From positions 12,909,233 to 12,973,232 of the forward strand of contig NC_090184.1 in NCBI RefSeq assembly GCF_024679245.1: a DNA stretch of 64,000 bases, written 5' to 3'. This document shows positions 48,598 through 59,478 of the stretch, piece by piece (position 1 is the stretch's first letter; every line of letters begins with the position of its first letter). The notes beneath the pieces were generated by a model, which saw only the letters and a list, made by a program, of their open reading frames with translations, searched no databases and was not told the DNA's origin. This DNA is from Pseudorasbora parva (Eukaryota; Chordata; Actinopteri; Cypriniformes; Gobionidae). A program made the translations under genes and the position numbers.

Positions 48598-49129
48598 CAC
48601 TGCATGAAAAAAGGTGTATCCGGACCCGTATACTCCTGTATACACTGCTGAAATTCGGAAGAATCCGGGAGTATACTGGCCGGATAGGTCAAATTCCATG
48701 GATCTGTATATATCCGTATACATCCGGAATGATACCAAATCGGATGTATGTTGTGGCCGTATACTTCCATGCTACAGCCATTTGTTGCCATGGCAAGTAA
48801 TCCCATCAGGTTTTTTCAGGAGACATTTTCACACCTCTGAGCAGCTTTGCCTCCCATCCCCTTATTGGCCCTTTAACTCAAACTGGATTGGTTGTTCTTT
48901 TAAAACCACTCCCAAAACCCAAACTGCTATTGGAGGACAGGGCACATTGAAAACCCAGTAAAGTGATTTTATTGGTTACTTTTAAAACTTAGCCCACCCA
49001 AGGCCTTATAGCTTAGTGATTTGATTGGTTATAGGTCAGCTATGCAGATACTGCTCATACACTATAAACCCCACCCCCCTCTCCCCCCAAAGGAAAAATA
49101 CACACAAAAAACAATTTAGGAAAATATGG

Positions 49130-49745
49130 AATATTTATTAAGGTACATAAAACATTATCAAGAGCATTTTAAAGAAGCAAAAGAATAGAATGGAGAAACA
49201 AAAACAAGTGAACAAAATGTATTTAAAAGGGATGAAAATGTAAAGAACAAAAAATACAAAAATAAAGGCATTTAAAAGGAACAAATAAACAATATAAATA
49301 TAACTATATAAAATAAACATAAGTTAAAATGAAAGGGTAAAAAAGCCATGAAAAATAAAATTAACACAACATATTTAAAAGTTGGCGATATAAAGAAATA
49401 AATACACAGTGTCTCTAAAATGTAACATTATAAAATGAGACAATGCAAAAATTTAAACATAAAATTAGAACCAGAATGTTATAAAAAAAAGGTTATATAA
49501 TATACATAGATGTTCTAAGTAAACAATAAAAATAAGTGAAAAAAAAAAAAACTCCCAAAGAGCATTGTAAACATGTATTATAAAATGAATGGAAAAAAAA
49601 AAAAGTGAGCAAATTCTATTTAAAGGACGGCGATGTAAAGAAATAAGAGAAAAAAAATGCATATAATATATGTATTAAGTAAACAATATATATATAAGTG
49701 GAAACATTTCCAAAGAGCATTGTAAAAATACATTATAATGATGCA
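49130..49745. repeat. Degenerate tandem array in the CACTA element
   Basis: A-rich plus strand with recurring phrases: TATTTAAAAG-GGCGATGTAAAGAAATAA variants near 49225, 49370 and 49615, AGTAAACAATA-AAGTG near 49518 and 49680, and AAAGAGCATTGTAAA near 49556 and 49716. The period is about 160-250 bp and copies have diverged. The T/F-rich ORFs on the minus strand are not genes. Confidence 0.65.
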
Positions 49746-51238
49746 CTGATGATGTGACGTGTAGCATGGGTCAGCCTCTAGTCTGGTTCGTAGCACTTGG
49801 CAGAGCGCAGACAACCGTAGTTCTGTTTGGTGGAGACCTCATCATCCACACTGGCCTTCCATCAACAACAGCATCATCTTTATCAGACATCTGCTCTATT
49901 GTTGCGGTCTCTCACAGGTCTCTTTCTGCGTTAGCTTGTACAACCCTGGACCTGGTGTCCAGCAACTGCAAAACATGACAGTAATTTAACCACTAAAACA
50001 CAGACTATGTTTACATGTGCAACAATAATGCAACTATGTATTCTAAGAGTAAGGTCTTAATCGCAGGAAGGTGCTCACATGACATGAGCAGAACTCTTCA
50101 CTCCAGTTTACATGCAATTTGCATTATTCACTAATGAGTATGGTTATGTCACACTCAGATTTGATCAAAGTATTGGGTTTAATGTATAAGTTTAATCACA
50201 ATATTGACAAAATCATATCTCCTAAAGAGAAAATAAATGCTTAGCAAGTTTCTTAACCTACCCTTCACTTTCTTTGACGGTTCTTTGCCATGTTCTTCAT
50301 AGTGTGTCTTTTTTTGGGCCTTTTCAGGCTGAGCCACAGAATACTTCCTCCGTGGTGTCTCAATATGTCTTGCAACCTGCTAAATAAATCATGAATAATT
50401 GTAATACCAATAAAAGTAAGCAAAACAAAGCACACATGGTAAATATTAATATAAAATTACTTTAAAAAATAATACAATCTTTAAGATTACCTTTTACACA
50501 TTCAGGGTCAACATCTGTAAAAGTTGTCCTTAATTCTTCAAAGGAAAATGGTCAAAGCGAGGTTGTGTGATGACTATTCTGGGGGGAAAAGTTGCAGTTA
50601 TAATTAATGAAATTCAGTTTTGGCATTTCAAATCCATATGACGTTAGAAGTAGGTTAACCTAACATTTACAGTATACAATAAGCAGTCTTACCCAGTTTG
50701 TGGATCGTATTTGTGCGGGCTGTTCTCTGAATTGGGTTTCACACAAAGGCACCTTACAGATTCCTGTAAAGTTTGAAAGTAAAATGCGTTTAAACGGATT
50801 CACAATCTGCAAGAACCACAATATTTTCAAGTTTGAATAAGATGGCCATCAAAGTAACCGCTGGAGACAAAACACAATGTTATTAGGCTAACGTTAATTG
50901 TAAGCCAACTTTGGTTTACAGGCACATTATATAACAATAACTGATCTTACCTCACGTTACGTGCCCTTTTAAATCTTTTCACAGTGAGGCTCTTCCTGTA
51001 AGTTAGTCCGTGCTGCTCATACTTTTGCTCGAGAGAATAAAGACGCTGGAGAGCCTCTTGGAGAAGATCAGCCCGTTCATGCTGTGCAGATATTAAAGTA
51101 GTAAGCTGACGAGATATAGCACTCTGGCCGGAGATCAGCTGCTTCATCAAGGCATTCAAAGTAACTGGGCTTGAGGCTGCTTAATTGTCCTCCTCTGTTC
51201 AGTGGAGTAGAAAAACTAAGGTTCCTTTTACTCTCCAT
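49740..51238 (-). pseudogene. Multi-exon minus-strand gene of the CACTA element
   Basis: Not recognised. Plausible exons with splice signals: A 51238-50951 (MESKRNLSFSTPLNRGGQL at the start; then, after a one-base frame change, NALMKQLISGQSAISRQLTT, HERADLLQEALQRLYSLEQK and FKRARNVR; donor GTAAGA); B 50763-50693 (ESVRCLCVKPNSENSPHKYD); C 50578-50491 (IVITQPRFDHF, then, after a frame change, FEELRTTFTDVDPECVK; donor GTAATC); D 50376-50262 (VARHIETPRRKYSVAQPEKA, lysine-rich end; donor GTAGGT); and a possible exon E below 49975. Exon A has heptad-like Leu/Ile spacing that suggests a coiled coil. Position and orientation suggest a second product of the element, comparable in role to accessory proteins of plant CACTA elements, but that is only an analogy. 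Two frame changes suggest it is damaged. Confidence 0.5.
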
Positions 51239-51554
51239 ATTAAATCTGTCGAAAATGATCGATTCCAAATCTCAACCAAACACCACAAAAAAAACAACTA
51301 TCCGTTCTCTGTACTTCCGGAAACAATGCGGAGGTTTCAACTTTCGCGCGCATGAAACAATACACTACTATTGGGTGCGCCTCCGTCCCCACCTGTATTG
51401 TGAGTGGTTGATTTCAAACCTCAAACCGCCCCCTCTTTGGCGCGTGTTGTTTGCTTGCTAATCCCCACTCAAACCACGCCCTCGGTATGACGCGTCGCAG
51501 GTGTATCTTTAATTTGGTGAAAAAATATAATGCCGGACATAATTATCTATCAAC
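51239..51554. promoter_or_regulatory. Divergent intergenic region inside the CACTA element
   Basis: About 316 bp separate the start codons of the minus- and plus-strand modules. It is GC-richer than its surroundings and contains TTTCGCGCGCATG, CTCCGTCCCC and GACGCGTCGC words. A two-way promoter is inferred from layout only. Confidence 0.4.
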
Positions 51555-53569
51555 ATGGAAGGACAACCACCTGTTGATAATAATACGAGAAAGAGAGCTC
51601 GGCGGTTTTGCCACCACTGCAACGAGAATGTTTCACATGCATATTTTTATCTTCACAAAAAAAAGTTTTTTTTTTCACAATGGAGCGATTACAGCCGAGA
51701 CAAATCACAACACAGAGCTGGAAGTGAGTGCATGTGGTGAACTTCATCCAGACGAAATGAGACCTGTGGACTGGGATGATGCTGGTATTCATTTTGGTAA
51801 GTTACTGAACATTTTTTTTAATGTAAACCCAAATGACCAGTAAAATAAGATAGTGATCATCAGCAGTTGGTTTATATATTTACTGATGTCGTGCAACATT
51901 ACACTGATGTTCATGATCTGCTTTGGTTAGAGTTGACACAATAGTGATTTGCTTGTTTTTTTCCTGTATAGACATATGTCTTGTTAATACATTGTAACTT
52001 TTATTTATTACAAATTGGGTCATAGCTGTATTTGCTGAACATTTAAATCATGATGGGCCATTCATAACAATAACTAAAGTTATTTGGATAAACTATTACG
52101 AATGGTCCATTAACATTTCTATGGCCCATCATGACCTGTACACATGCTGTACTGTAAAGTGCATGATATGTGATTCTAAGGGATTTTAGTAAAAAGCTGA
52201 TAACTTTAAGATAATGCTAGACAAATGCATAGCTCCAGCCATTAACCAATTGGTGTTGTGAGGTTTCACTGTTTAAACTAAATCTTTGTATTTAGCTTAT
52301 GTAAATTTGTGTGTAGCTAAAATCCTTGTATTGTTCTTTAATTGTTACAGGGGACATTGGAGACCAAGAGCAAGTTGATTTCTGCATATTTGAAGAAACC
52401 AAGCATTTACATGAGAACCAAGATTCGGCAGATCTTCTTGATTTATCCATCACTGAAGGCAAGGCTCCTTACATTTAAATTGATGCACACAGACAGATGT
52501 GTATTGTTACACTTCTATTAATTTTTTCTTAAAAAAAAAAAACTCTAACAAATATCTTTTTTGAAGAAGAAGAAGAAGAAGAAGAACGCAATGAGCTGCT
52601 CAGGCTTTCCTTGGAGCTCAGTGAAACGTCTTCAGATGATGACAGTGACCATGAAGAGCAACACGTCTTTACAGATGGTCAGCACAGTGAACATTTGGAT
52701 TTTAAAGATGACAAACCTGAAGAAGATAATGACAATAGAGACAGCTCTGCTTTATTACTTGTAAAGCTATTAGCAATAATGCTTTTAACCTGGCAAGCAT
52801 TGTTCAACATTTCAGACAATGCCATCACTGCCCTGCTGCTATGCCTCAGACAACTGATGGCTCATTGGAAATATTCTCAGTGTTGATTGGTGTCTCCTGG
52901 GTTTGCCACTGTGGCCTTTGGTGTACTCAGTTGGGGACACTAAATTTATGATCAACGTTATTCAACTAAATATACAAATAAAATAAATTAATTAGGTCTT
53001 ATTTAATTCTATAAACTATAATATTGATCTGCCAACATTGTTGACCCTACAGCCAACTAAAATTTTGTTGCAATACCAGTACGACAACTTCACTGAATAT
53101 GCTGTCTGTCCAAAAAGATAAGCTTCAATGGCAAGGAATATCTGTACCCCAAACTAACCTATTGTTACTAGAAAGTAACTCAGTCATTAGAGACCTTGGT
53201 AAAAAAAGACCTGGGTTTTTTAAAAAGAGAGGCGTGGAAGTACAAATTCTTGGACGAACCAGTCCTCGACCCAAATGCAGAGCTGTGTGCTGGCGTCATT
53301 AAGAGATTTCTTATCATCAGTGTTAAAAACTAACACGCGTACTATACGCCATGTTGTTGCAAAGGTTTCGTGGTTGCACCCTCATCCAGACAGATGTTTC
53401 TTTGGGAACCCTGTGGAGGTGTGGGACACAGGCTGATTGTGCAGGAGCGTTCCTACCTGTGGAACGTATTGCAGGGAGATGTGTACTAAGTACATATATT
53501 GTGCAGTTAAGTCAGACAAAAGAAAAGGTATCAGCCATAATTCCCATTTGCACAATGTTTGAGATTTAG
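51555..53569 (+). pseudogene. CACTA plus-strand gene, TNP2-like N-terminal part, damaged
   Basis: Exon 1 (51555-51796): a Cys/His cluster RRFCHHCNENVSHAYFYLHK, zinc-finger-like (C-x2-C ... H). A slip in a T-run then changes frame to an acidic part ending VDWDDAGIHF at a GTAAGT donor. Exon 2 (52351-52458) is acidic (DIGDQEQVDFCIFEE) and ends at AAGGCAAG, a GC donor or a mutated GT. Exon 3 (about 52565-52886): a Glu run and Asp/Glu-rich stretch, then a hydrophobic helix LLLVKLLAIMLLTWQALFNI. 53057-53569 holds pieces such as YDNFTEYAVCPK, then ICTPN, and HPDRCFFGNPVEVWDT in varying frames. The general order (Cys/His N-terminus, acidic linker, hydrophobic segment, CP-x-C) resembles animal EnSpm transposases as I remember them. 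The catalytic domain is not found, so this copy looks non-autonomous. Confidence 0.5.
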
Positions 53570-54194
53570 CCCCATGCGATTTCCTACGACCTTCTTTTTA
53601 TTCCTTTAATTTTATTTTGAGCATATGTTTTTTTTGTGTGTTTTTAAAGCCATGTTTTCATTATTTCATATTAATGTACATTCCTTTTTATTAAATGTTA
53701 TTGTTATTAACTGCATTTTGTAAAACTTCACAATAAATGTGGGTTGTTCTAAAATGGTTGGTTTAATTTTCCTTTATTTGTTCCATTCAATTTCTTAATT
53801 TAAAGTTTTTGTGAATATATCTTAGGGGTGTTTATTTTGTAGTGTTTTTATAAAAACTTTGATTAAGAGTCATAATTCTCAATCCTGAAGTCCTCCCCTG
53901 CCACCCCTCCCTCTGAGAACGGCCAGCACCTTAGTGTCATTAACATATGAAAGGCCTTCTTCACACCTAACAGTCACCAGTCCTAGCACCCAGCAGTGTT
54001 TCAGCTGTATATTTCCGTGAAATTTCACGGATGCCTGTATATGTCCGCATATGTGAGGTTTCCGGGTGTATCTTGAAATATACTGTTCCGTGTTACTCTG
54101 ATCCGCTTTTTCCCACATACGTCCGGTAAACCTCAAATTACACAGGAGTTTACCATGCCCGGATAATCCCGTATTCCAGGGTTTTCATGCAGTG

Positions 54195-54867
54195 AGAGTT
54201 GAAATTTTAGTCTTTACAACTGAGCAAGCCAAAAGCCAAAGGCGACAATGAAAAGGAACCAAAACTCCTTCAGGGCTAGAATGGAGAAAAAAACTTTTTG
54301 GAGAAACCAGACTCAGTCGGGGTGCCAGTTCTTCTCTGGCTGACGAACAAACAGTGTATTTTGATTATGATTCTGGCCCCTTTACAGGTCAGAAGTCATA
54401 TTAGATTAAAAATATATTCGTAAGATGATTCGAAAGATTGGAGTCTTCACACTGGAGATGGGTTTTAATGAGGATGTTGTGTCAATGCGGCATATACAGG
54501 ATGGAGTTTAATTGACACGCTTTCTGCAGATAACATCAGGGATGCGTTGATCTTGTATAGACGTAGGTCCACCATCTGATCTGGATACGTCCCGGATCCG
54601 GCTGACTGCAGTAAACCCCGGGATAAACAGAGAGACTAACATTAGCCTAGATGCCATTCTTCTTATGATGTAACGAGTACATCAGGTGTTATGGGAAGTT
54701 TTCCCGGTTTTGGCTGACCTAATAAATACAGCCTAACAATCATTTAACTGATTTGGATAATAGAAATTGGTAATGTTCTATGTGTATGCCGTAGTAAAGA
54801 GATGTGTTTTAGTCTAGGTTGACTGTCTACTCCCCGAACAAGAAGATTCCAGAGTTTAGGTGCTAAA
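54195..54867. mobile_element. Right part of the repeat interrupted by the CACTA element
   Basis: Resumes after the duplicated AGA with AAGCCAAAGGCGACAATG, AGAATGGAGAAAAAAAC and GAGAAACCAGACTCAGT, later GATCTGGATACGTCCCGGAT and ATGCCATTCTTCTTATGATG, and ends in GATTCCAGAGTTTAGGTGC. It is the continuation of 48402-48597 and is itself cut by the Tc1-like fragment at 54868. Confidence 0.65.
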
Positions 54868-55290
54868 CGTGAGCATCTGAACTGGACCATTGAGCAGTGG
54901 AAGAAGGTGGCCTGGTTTAAAGAATTACATTTTCTTTTACGCCACGTGGATGGCCGGGTGCGTTGCTTACCTGGGGGAACACATGGCACCAGGATGCAAA
55001 ATGGGAAGAAGGCAAGCCAGTGTGATTTGTGCTTTGTGATCAACAAATCCCTGGTGGCTGTGGCCTCATTCAGCAAGAAAAGTTTGATGTGTAAACTTGG
55101 CCTCCAAATTCCCCAGATCTCAATCCAATCGAACATCTGTGTGATGTAGGGGGCCCACCTTTTTTCTGCAGTTTATAGAAAGGATCTGCTGCTAAAATCT
55201 TGGTGCCAGATACGGGGCTTGGGCCAGGGCTGTTTTGGCAGCAAAAGAGGGACCAACATAATATTATGTCATAATGTTATGCCCGGTATT
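54868..55290 (+). pseudogene. Tc1-like transposase fragment, internally deleted
   Basis: Second copy of the family at 41095: EHLNWTIEQWKKVAWFKELH, RHVDGRVRCLPGGTHGTRM, then a jump to PNSPDLNPIEHLCDV-like sequence (55090-55145, shifted) and DLLLKSWCQI-type sequence. The catalytic Asp of SDESRF is replaced (FKELHF), and the middle of the core is deleted. Followed by AGAGGGACCAACATAATATT, the usual post-ORF sequence of this family. Confidence 0.8.
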
Positions 55291-55937
55291 TACTTGGCAT
55301 TTCGACTATATTTTCTAATCTAGCAGATTCATCTGTTGTGCTGTAACTTGTTAAATGTATCAAACCCCTAAATTCTTAATCCTTTGTTATTTGCAATTAT
55401 ATACCATACATTACAGTGATTGATAAACCAGTGAATTAAAAAGAGTTTCACTGTAAAAGAGGCTTGTAAAAGAGTTGTCAAGCAGTTAAGCTATGTAGAT
55501 GTTTTCTAGTGTATGATTTCTTTTCATCATCTTTAAAGTTTTATACAATTTATTTTGTAAAAAAGAATATGCAAAAAATCCATCTCCCAAACATTTTCTT
55601 AACTTCACCCAGATACACTTTAATAAACCTATTAATGACATATTTTAGAGCTGTTAGGACAGATTTTACTGGAAATTGCATTCCTTTATTTATGTGTGAT
55701 ATCCGTTCCGTACACTGAGAAATGGAGCTCTGGCTTTTTAGCATGTAAACAAATGCCTAACCTCGAATCAGTACAGCTTTATTTATTTTTCCATATGCTT
55801 TGAATACAATGTCATGTATCTGTGTATGCAATGCCCAGAACCACATGACGAGCCAGACAAGCAAAGCCGAAGCACAACCAAAACAATGTTCTTCAGCAAG
55901 ATGCATGCAATTTTATTTCTTAACCGCTACGTCTATA
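55291..55937. other. nudt18 copy B intron 1, no gene seen
   Basis: AT-rich intron sequence. Short overlapping ORFs on both strands without recognisable domains. Confidence 0.5.
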
Positions 55938-56375
55938 ATATACACTGCCTGGCCAAAAATGTTACTGATGTGTTTTACTTTAAATTTCTTAAACAACCAT
56001 GTAGGAAAACACATGGCCATATTCCAGGATGAGAATGTTAAGATTAATCAGGCTCAAATTGTGAAAGAACAGTTGTGAGGGAGCATGAAGAATCCTTTTT
56101 ACACATGAATTGGCACCTCTTAGTCCTGACCTTAAATTCATTTAAAGTCTTTGGGATGTGCTGGAGTAGACTTTACAGAGTGTTTAACTGACGTTTGCAT
56201 TGACCAAAAATTGATGCACCTCTTTTATTTCCATCAAGAGGTGCATCATTTTTGGTCAAGATCTTGTATGGACAATGAAAGAGTAGAGAGCACGCTGTAA
56301 AGTCTCCAGCACATTCCAAAGTCTTTTCCATGATGTGTCTTCCTACATGGTTGTTGAAGAAATTGTATGCCAGAC
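55938..56375. mobile_element. Inverted duplication of a Tc1-like remnant
   Basis: Begins near TATACACTGCCTGGCCAAAA, a Tc1-type terminal sequence. The left arm (about 55978-56215) carries transposase traces (FQDENVKINQAQIVKEQL; SPDLKFI, stop, SLWDVLE). The right arm (about 56230-56375) repeats parts in reverse: ACAACCATGTAGGAA, CTTTGG-ATGTGCTGGAG, ACTTTACAG and ACCAAAAA-TGATGCACCTCTT, with an internal deletion. The two arms meet at a loop of about 15 nt. Confidence 0.75.
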
Positions 56376-56705
56376 ATTATATGTAAAATAAGCCCTATTC
56401 GGACAGTAATTGTTTCTCATGTGGGCGTCTGTAAAAAATTAATTTGCATGACACTTAAGTCATAAAAAGTGATTTATTCTAAGTGGAGGAACCTGGTAAC
56501 GCATTGCTCGTGGTCATTAACATTAGTCATTATTAGTCTTCTGTAAATAAAATGTCATATTATTAATAGGAAATACTATTTATTATTTAATTCTGTTTAC
56601 AAAATAGGAAGATATAGACAAATTTAAAATGCTTTTCTGTCTTGTATTTTATCTCAAAACATCATTTGAAAATATAAACAAAATGTGGAAATGAGCAGAA
56701 ATAAG

Positions 56706-57106
56706 TTAAAGGAGCTGTATGTAAGAAATGTATTTCAATTAATCATAAAATGGCCCTGATATGTCACTAGACATTAAGAAATAATGTTCATTTCAAATAC
56801 TTACATCACTGACAACAGTAGTCTGGCCAGAATATTGTCATTTAAAAGTTGTTTTTGCAGCCCTCAACTGATGTTAATGTTGTAATGTTGTGTTTTGGCC
56901 TGAAGCTTCGCCCTCCACCTATCTACCAATCACAAATTCAGTAGTGTTTCAGCATCTGGGTCGCCAGATCTGCTCTAGTTACCACAGCTGCAGCGACAAA
57001 CGGTCCTGCTGGATCCTGCAACCTGTCTGGCAACCTCGAGTCAGGGGGGAGGGGAAAGTGATTGCAGTACCAGTTTTGGCCACAATCTTACATACATTTC
57101 CTTTAA
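56706..57106. mobile_element. TTAA-flanked MITE (AAGGAGCTGTATGTAAG ends)
   Basis: Left end TTAAAGGAGCTGTATGTAAG; right end CTTACATACATTTCCTTTAA, inverted with two mismatches, TTAA at both sides, 401 bp. It lies in nudt18 copy B intron 1. Confidence 0.7.
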
Positions 57107-57550
57107 TACAGCCTGAGGTAAACAATGTAATAACAGCCCATTTTAGATGTTTACATGCTATTCTTCTCTTTCTCTTTTGAAAGATGAAATATATTTTCTT
57201 GTAAATATTTTCTTGCATTTTAGTAAAAAATGTGTAGGCTAGAACTTTAAATTGCATTCAGTTTACCGCAAAGTGCAAATGTTCGGTGCCTGCAGAGGTC
57301 AAAAAGGATTTAAACAGGGAATTTTAGTGATCTCTTCTTGAGAACTCAGAGATATGGATTTGGACAGCAATTAAACTTACTACACAACCTTGGTGTTTGT
57401 CAAAAAACAGTAGGTAACAGTAGGGACTTTTCGCAGGTGGATGGCAATAAAATCACAGACCCTGTAAATGACGAAAATACCTTACAACCCCACGAGAAAC
57501 AATTACCAGCTAAATTGTGCTGATTTGTGCATTTCTCTTTGTTTTTACAG

Positions 57551-57764
57551 AAAGAGGTGTTGATGATTCAGGAGGCAAAGTCAATTTGTCGTGGCTTATG
57601 GTATCTCCCTGCAGGTCGTATGGAAGATGGCGAAACCATTGTAGAAGCCCTAAAGAGAGAAGTCAAAGAGGAGGCAGGAATAGACTGTCAGCCAATCACA
57701 TTGCTGCAGATTAACGAAAAAGGGCAAAACTGGGTCCGCTTTACTTTTCTTGCTGAGAAAACAG
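57551..57764 (+). CDS. nudt18: nudt18-like (copy B), exon 2 with the Nudix box
   Basis: 214 nt, the same length and phases as copy A exon 2 (acceptor GTTTTTACAG, donor GTTAGA). It encodes residues 49-119 with an intact Nudix box at residues 70-92: [23 protein letters not shown]. All consensus catalytic residues are present, so the enzyme is probably active. It ends [12 protein letters not shown]. The preceding residues (GLWYLPAG) match copy A apart from one substitution. Confidence 0.95.
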
Positions 57765-57857
57765 GTTAGATATGGTAAATATTTCATAATTTGCTTGTTT
57801 ATATAATTATATAATTGTCACATAAATGGTTCTCTCATTGCCTCCCCAATATACTAG

Positions 57858-58474
57858 GGGGCTCTTTAAAGTTACCAGAACAAGAAAACGCTGACTCGCT
57901 GCAAGCTCAGTGGTACGATCGTGATTGTCTACCTCGAAATATCCGTAAACCTGACATTCTCCCCCTCATTGACGCTGGGATAAAATATTGCCAAAGTCCT
58001 TGGTTCAACGTGTTACAGCCTGTTGACTTACCCTGTGACATCGTCTGTCAAAGGTTTCTTTTGGCATTCACCTCCAGCAATGGTAACAGTGATGAGGACC
58101 GCTTATGGTTGTTGCTGAGCAACAATTTCCAGCTTCCTGTTGAGGTCCCAGACGAAGCACAAATGCTCGCATTCACCCCCAAAAAACTGGTTAAGAAGTG
58201 CATGCCCTCTATTTATGATCAGCTAAGTGTGAATACATGTGGAATTTTGGGAGTGCAGCACAATGGGAGAGTTCCTGGAAAAACTGATGGTGTATGTTTA
58301 AACACTCTCGTGCTACTGGAGTATAAAGAGGAAGAGGGGGAAATTGATCTTAGCAGTCCTCCAAAATCAGAGAATGATTGTTTCAGATGGCATGAAGTGA
58401 CCAATCAGAGACTGAAGACCGAGATATTACGGACGATTCAAGAAGGGTCTGTCCTGCCTGTTCAAACCGCATGA
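57858..58474 (+). CDS. nudt18: nudt18-like (copy B), last exon
   Basis: Acceptor ATATACTAG; completes the Gly split codon (GGSLKLPE) and ends at TGA 58472-58474. It shares SLQAQW, DILP-IDAGIKY, VLQPVDLPC, EDRLWLLLSNN, CGILGVQHNGRVPG, DGVCLNTLVLLEY and RWHEVTNQ with copy A, but has its own insert-deletion differences (shorter after LLSNN, longer acidic stretch EEEGEIDLSS). Intron 2 is only 93 nt, against 1.5 kb in copy A, whose intron 2 holds a MITE. No premature stop or frameshift is seen, which argues for selection. Confidence 0.94.
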
Positions 58475-59162
58475 ATGAAAACAAAAAATAGCTTCTCTTA
58501 GCTTAGACTTTGTGATTTTGATCATTTAGATACATTTTGTTTTTGTATAAGCCGTGGCTGTGTAAATAAGAGAAAAAATGATGTGCATCGGACTGATCCA
58601 TGGATACCCTGAACACTCTTGTTGCTACTGAGCAACAGATATTACCAAAGAGCAGGGTTCCCACTTCTAAAAAATTCTAACTTTTCCAGATTTAAATTTC
58701 CAAACTTATCTGTAGATTTTTAAGACCATATTTAAATGAATAGTTGATACAGTATTGGATTTTGATTATAGTACGATCGTGACAACATGCACTTTACATG
58801 ATGAGAAGAAACCTTAAAAGATTTATAACCAGCATATTCACTTGACACATTGGTTTGATTCTGTAATCGTGGTTTGATGTTGCACGATGACCCGACAGCA
58901 AAGTATTGTCTGAATTAGATGATTGTTTGCTGCTTTATCTGTTAGAGGTTCTGGTGGCACATGCACACTTGTTTATTGAATTTCAATAGACTCGCTCATG
59001 GTAAGGACAAACAGTTTTACAAAAACTAAAATGTGCACCTTGAATTTATTTAGTTGTGTTCCGACGATAACTAACCTTTTGCCATGAAATCATTTCACTT
59101 TTATGATAGATTTATTTTTTAGAAATTTTTAATTTTATGTTCTAGAAAACTGAATAGGGGTA
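58475..59162. other. 3' flank of nudt18 copy B
   Basis: Presumed 3' untranslated region and intergenic AT-rich DNA up to the DIRS element. I found no clear AATAAA signal here. Confidence 0.5.
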
Positions 59163-59478
59163 ATCTACTTTCCCTTTCGGGGAACTCGAGCTGCGTCGAA
59201 ACGCTGTGAGAACGCCTCTGCGTTAATGCGTCGTGAAGCGCCTGTAGAACCATTCCATCGGAAAAAAGATCGATCGTCGGCGTGATGACGTCATCGACCG
59301 GAAGCTATAAAACGTCCGTGAAAACAAACAGGAACTAGCTTCTGAGCCTTCAGCAAGCGATCTGTGTGAACCTGTCTGTCTATTTGGTGTTTTTGTCTGT
59401 CTATTATCAGAGATTTTCCACCCTTTTGTTAAATATTCCATATATTAACAGAAAAAAGAGAAAATAAAATAGATAGAA
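59163..59478 (+). promoter_or_regulatory. Left terminal region of the DIRS element
   Basis: GC-richer block starting about CTTTCCCTTTCGGGGAACTC, with TGACGTCATC (a CRE-like palindrome at about 59285-59294) and a TATA-like motif (GCTATAAAACG at about 59303) upstream of the gag-like ORF. DIRS elements have split or inverted terminal repeats instead of classical LTRs; the right-hand counterpart is beyond the window, so the border is approximate. Confidence 0.6.

Larger units (their letters stand above)
48598..54194. mobile_element. CACTA/EnSpm element, 5.6 kb, both ends and TSD intact
   Basis: Terminal inverted repeats of 13 bp: CACTGCATGAAAA at 48598-48610 and its exact complement at 54182-54194. 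The 3-bp duplication AGA flanks both sides (48595-48597 and 54195-54197). The first and last 200-300 bp hold many copies of CCGTATAC, TCCGGATGTATA and related words in both orientations, the subterminal repeat pattern of CACTA elements. It contains two divergent gene modules, one on each strand, both apparently damaged, and a degenerate tandem array. It sits in intron 1 of nudt18 copy B and interrupts an older repeat. Confidence 0.9.

Noticed and set aside
51451..51843. 130-aa plus-strand ORF as an independent gene
   Set aside because: Its second half is the shifted frame of exon 1 of the CACTA plus-strand gene after a T-run slip; the first half has no support.
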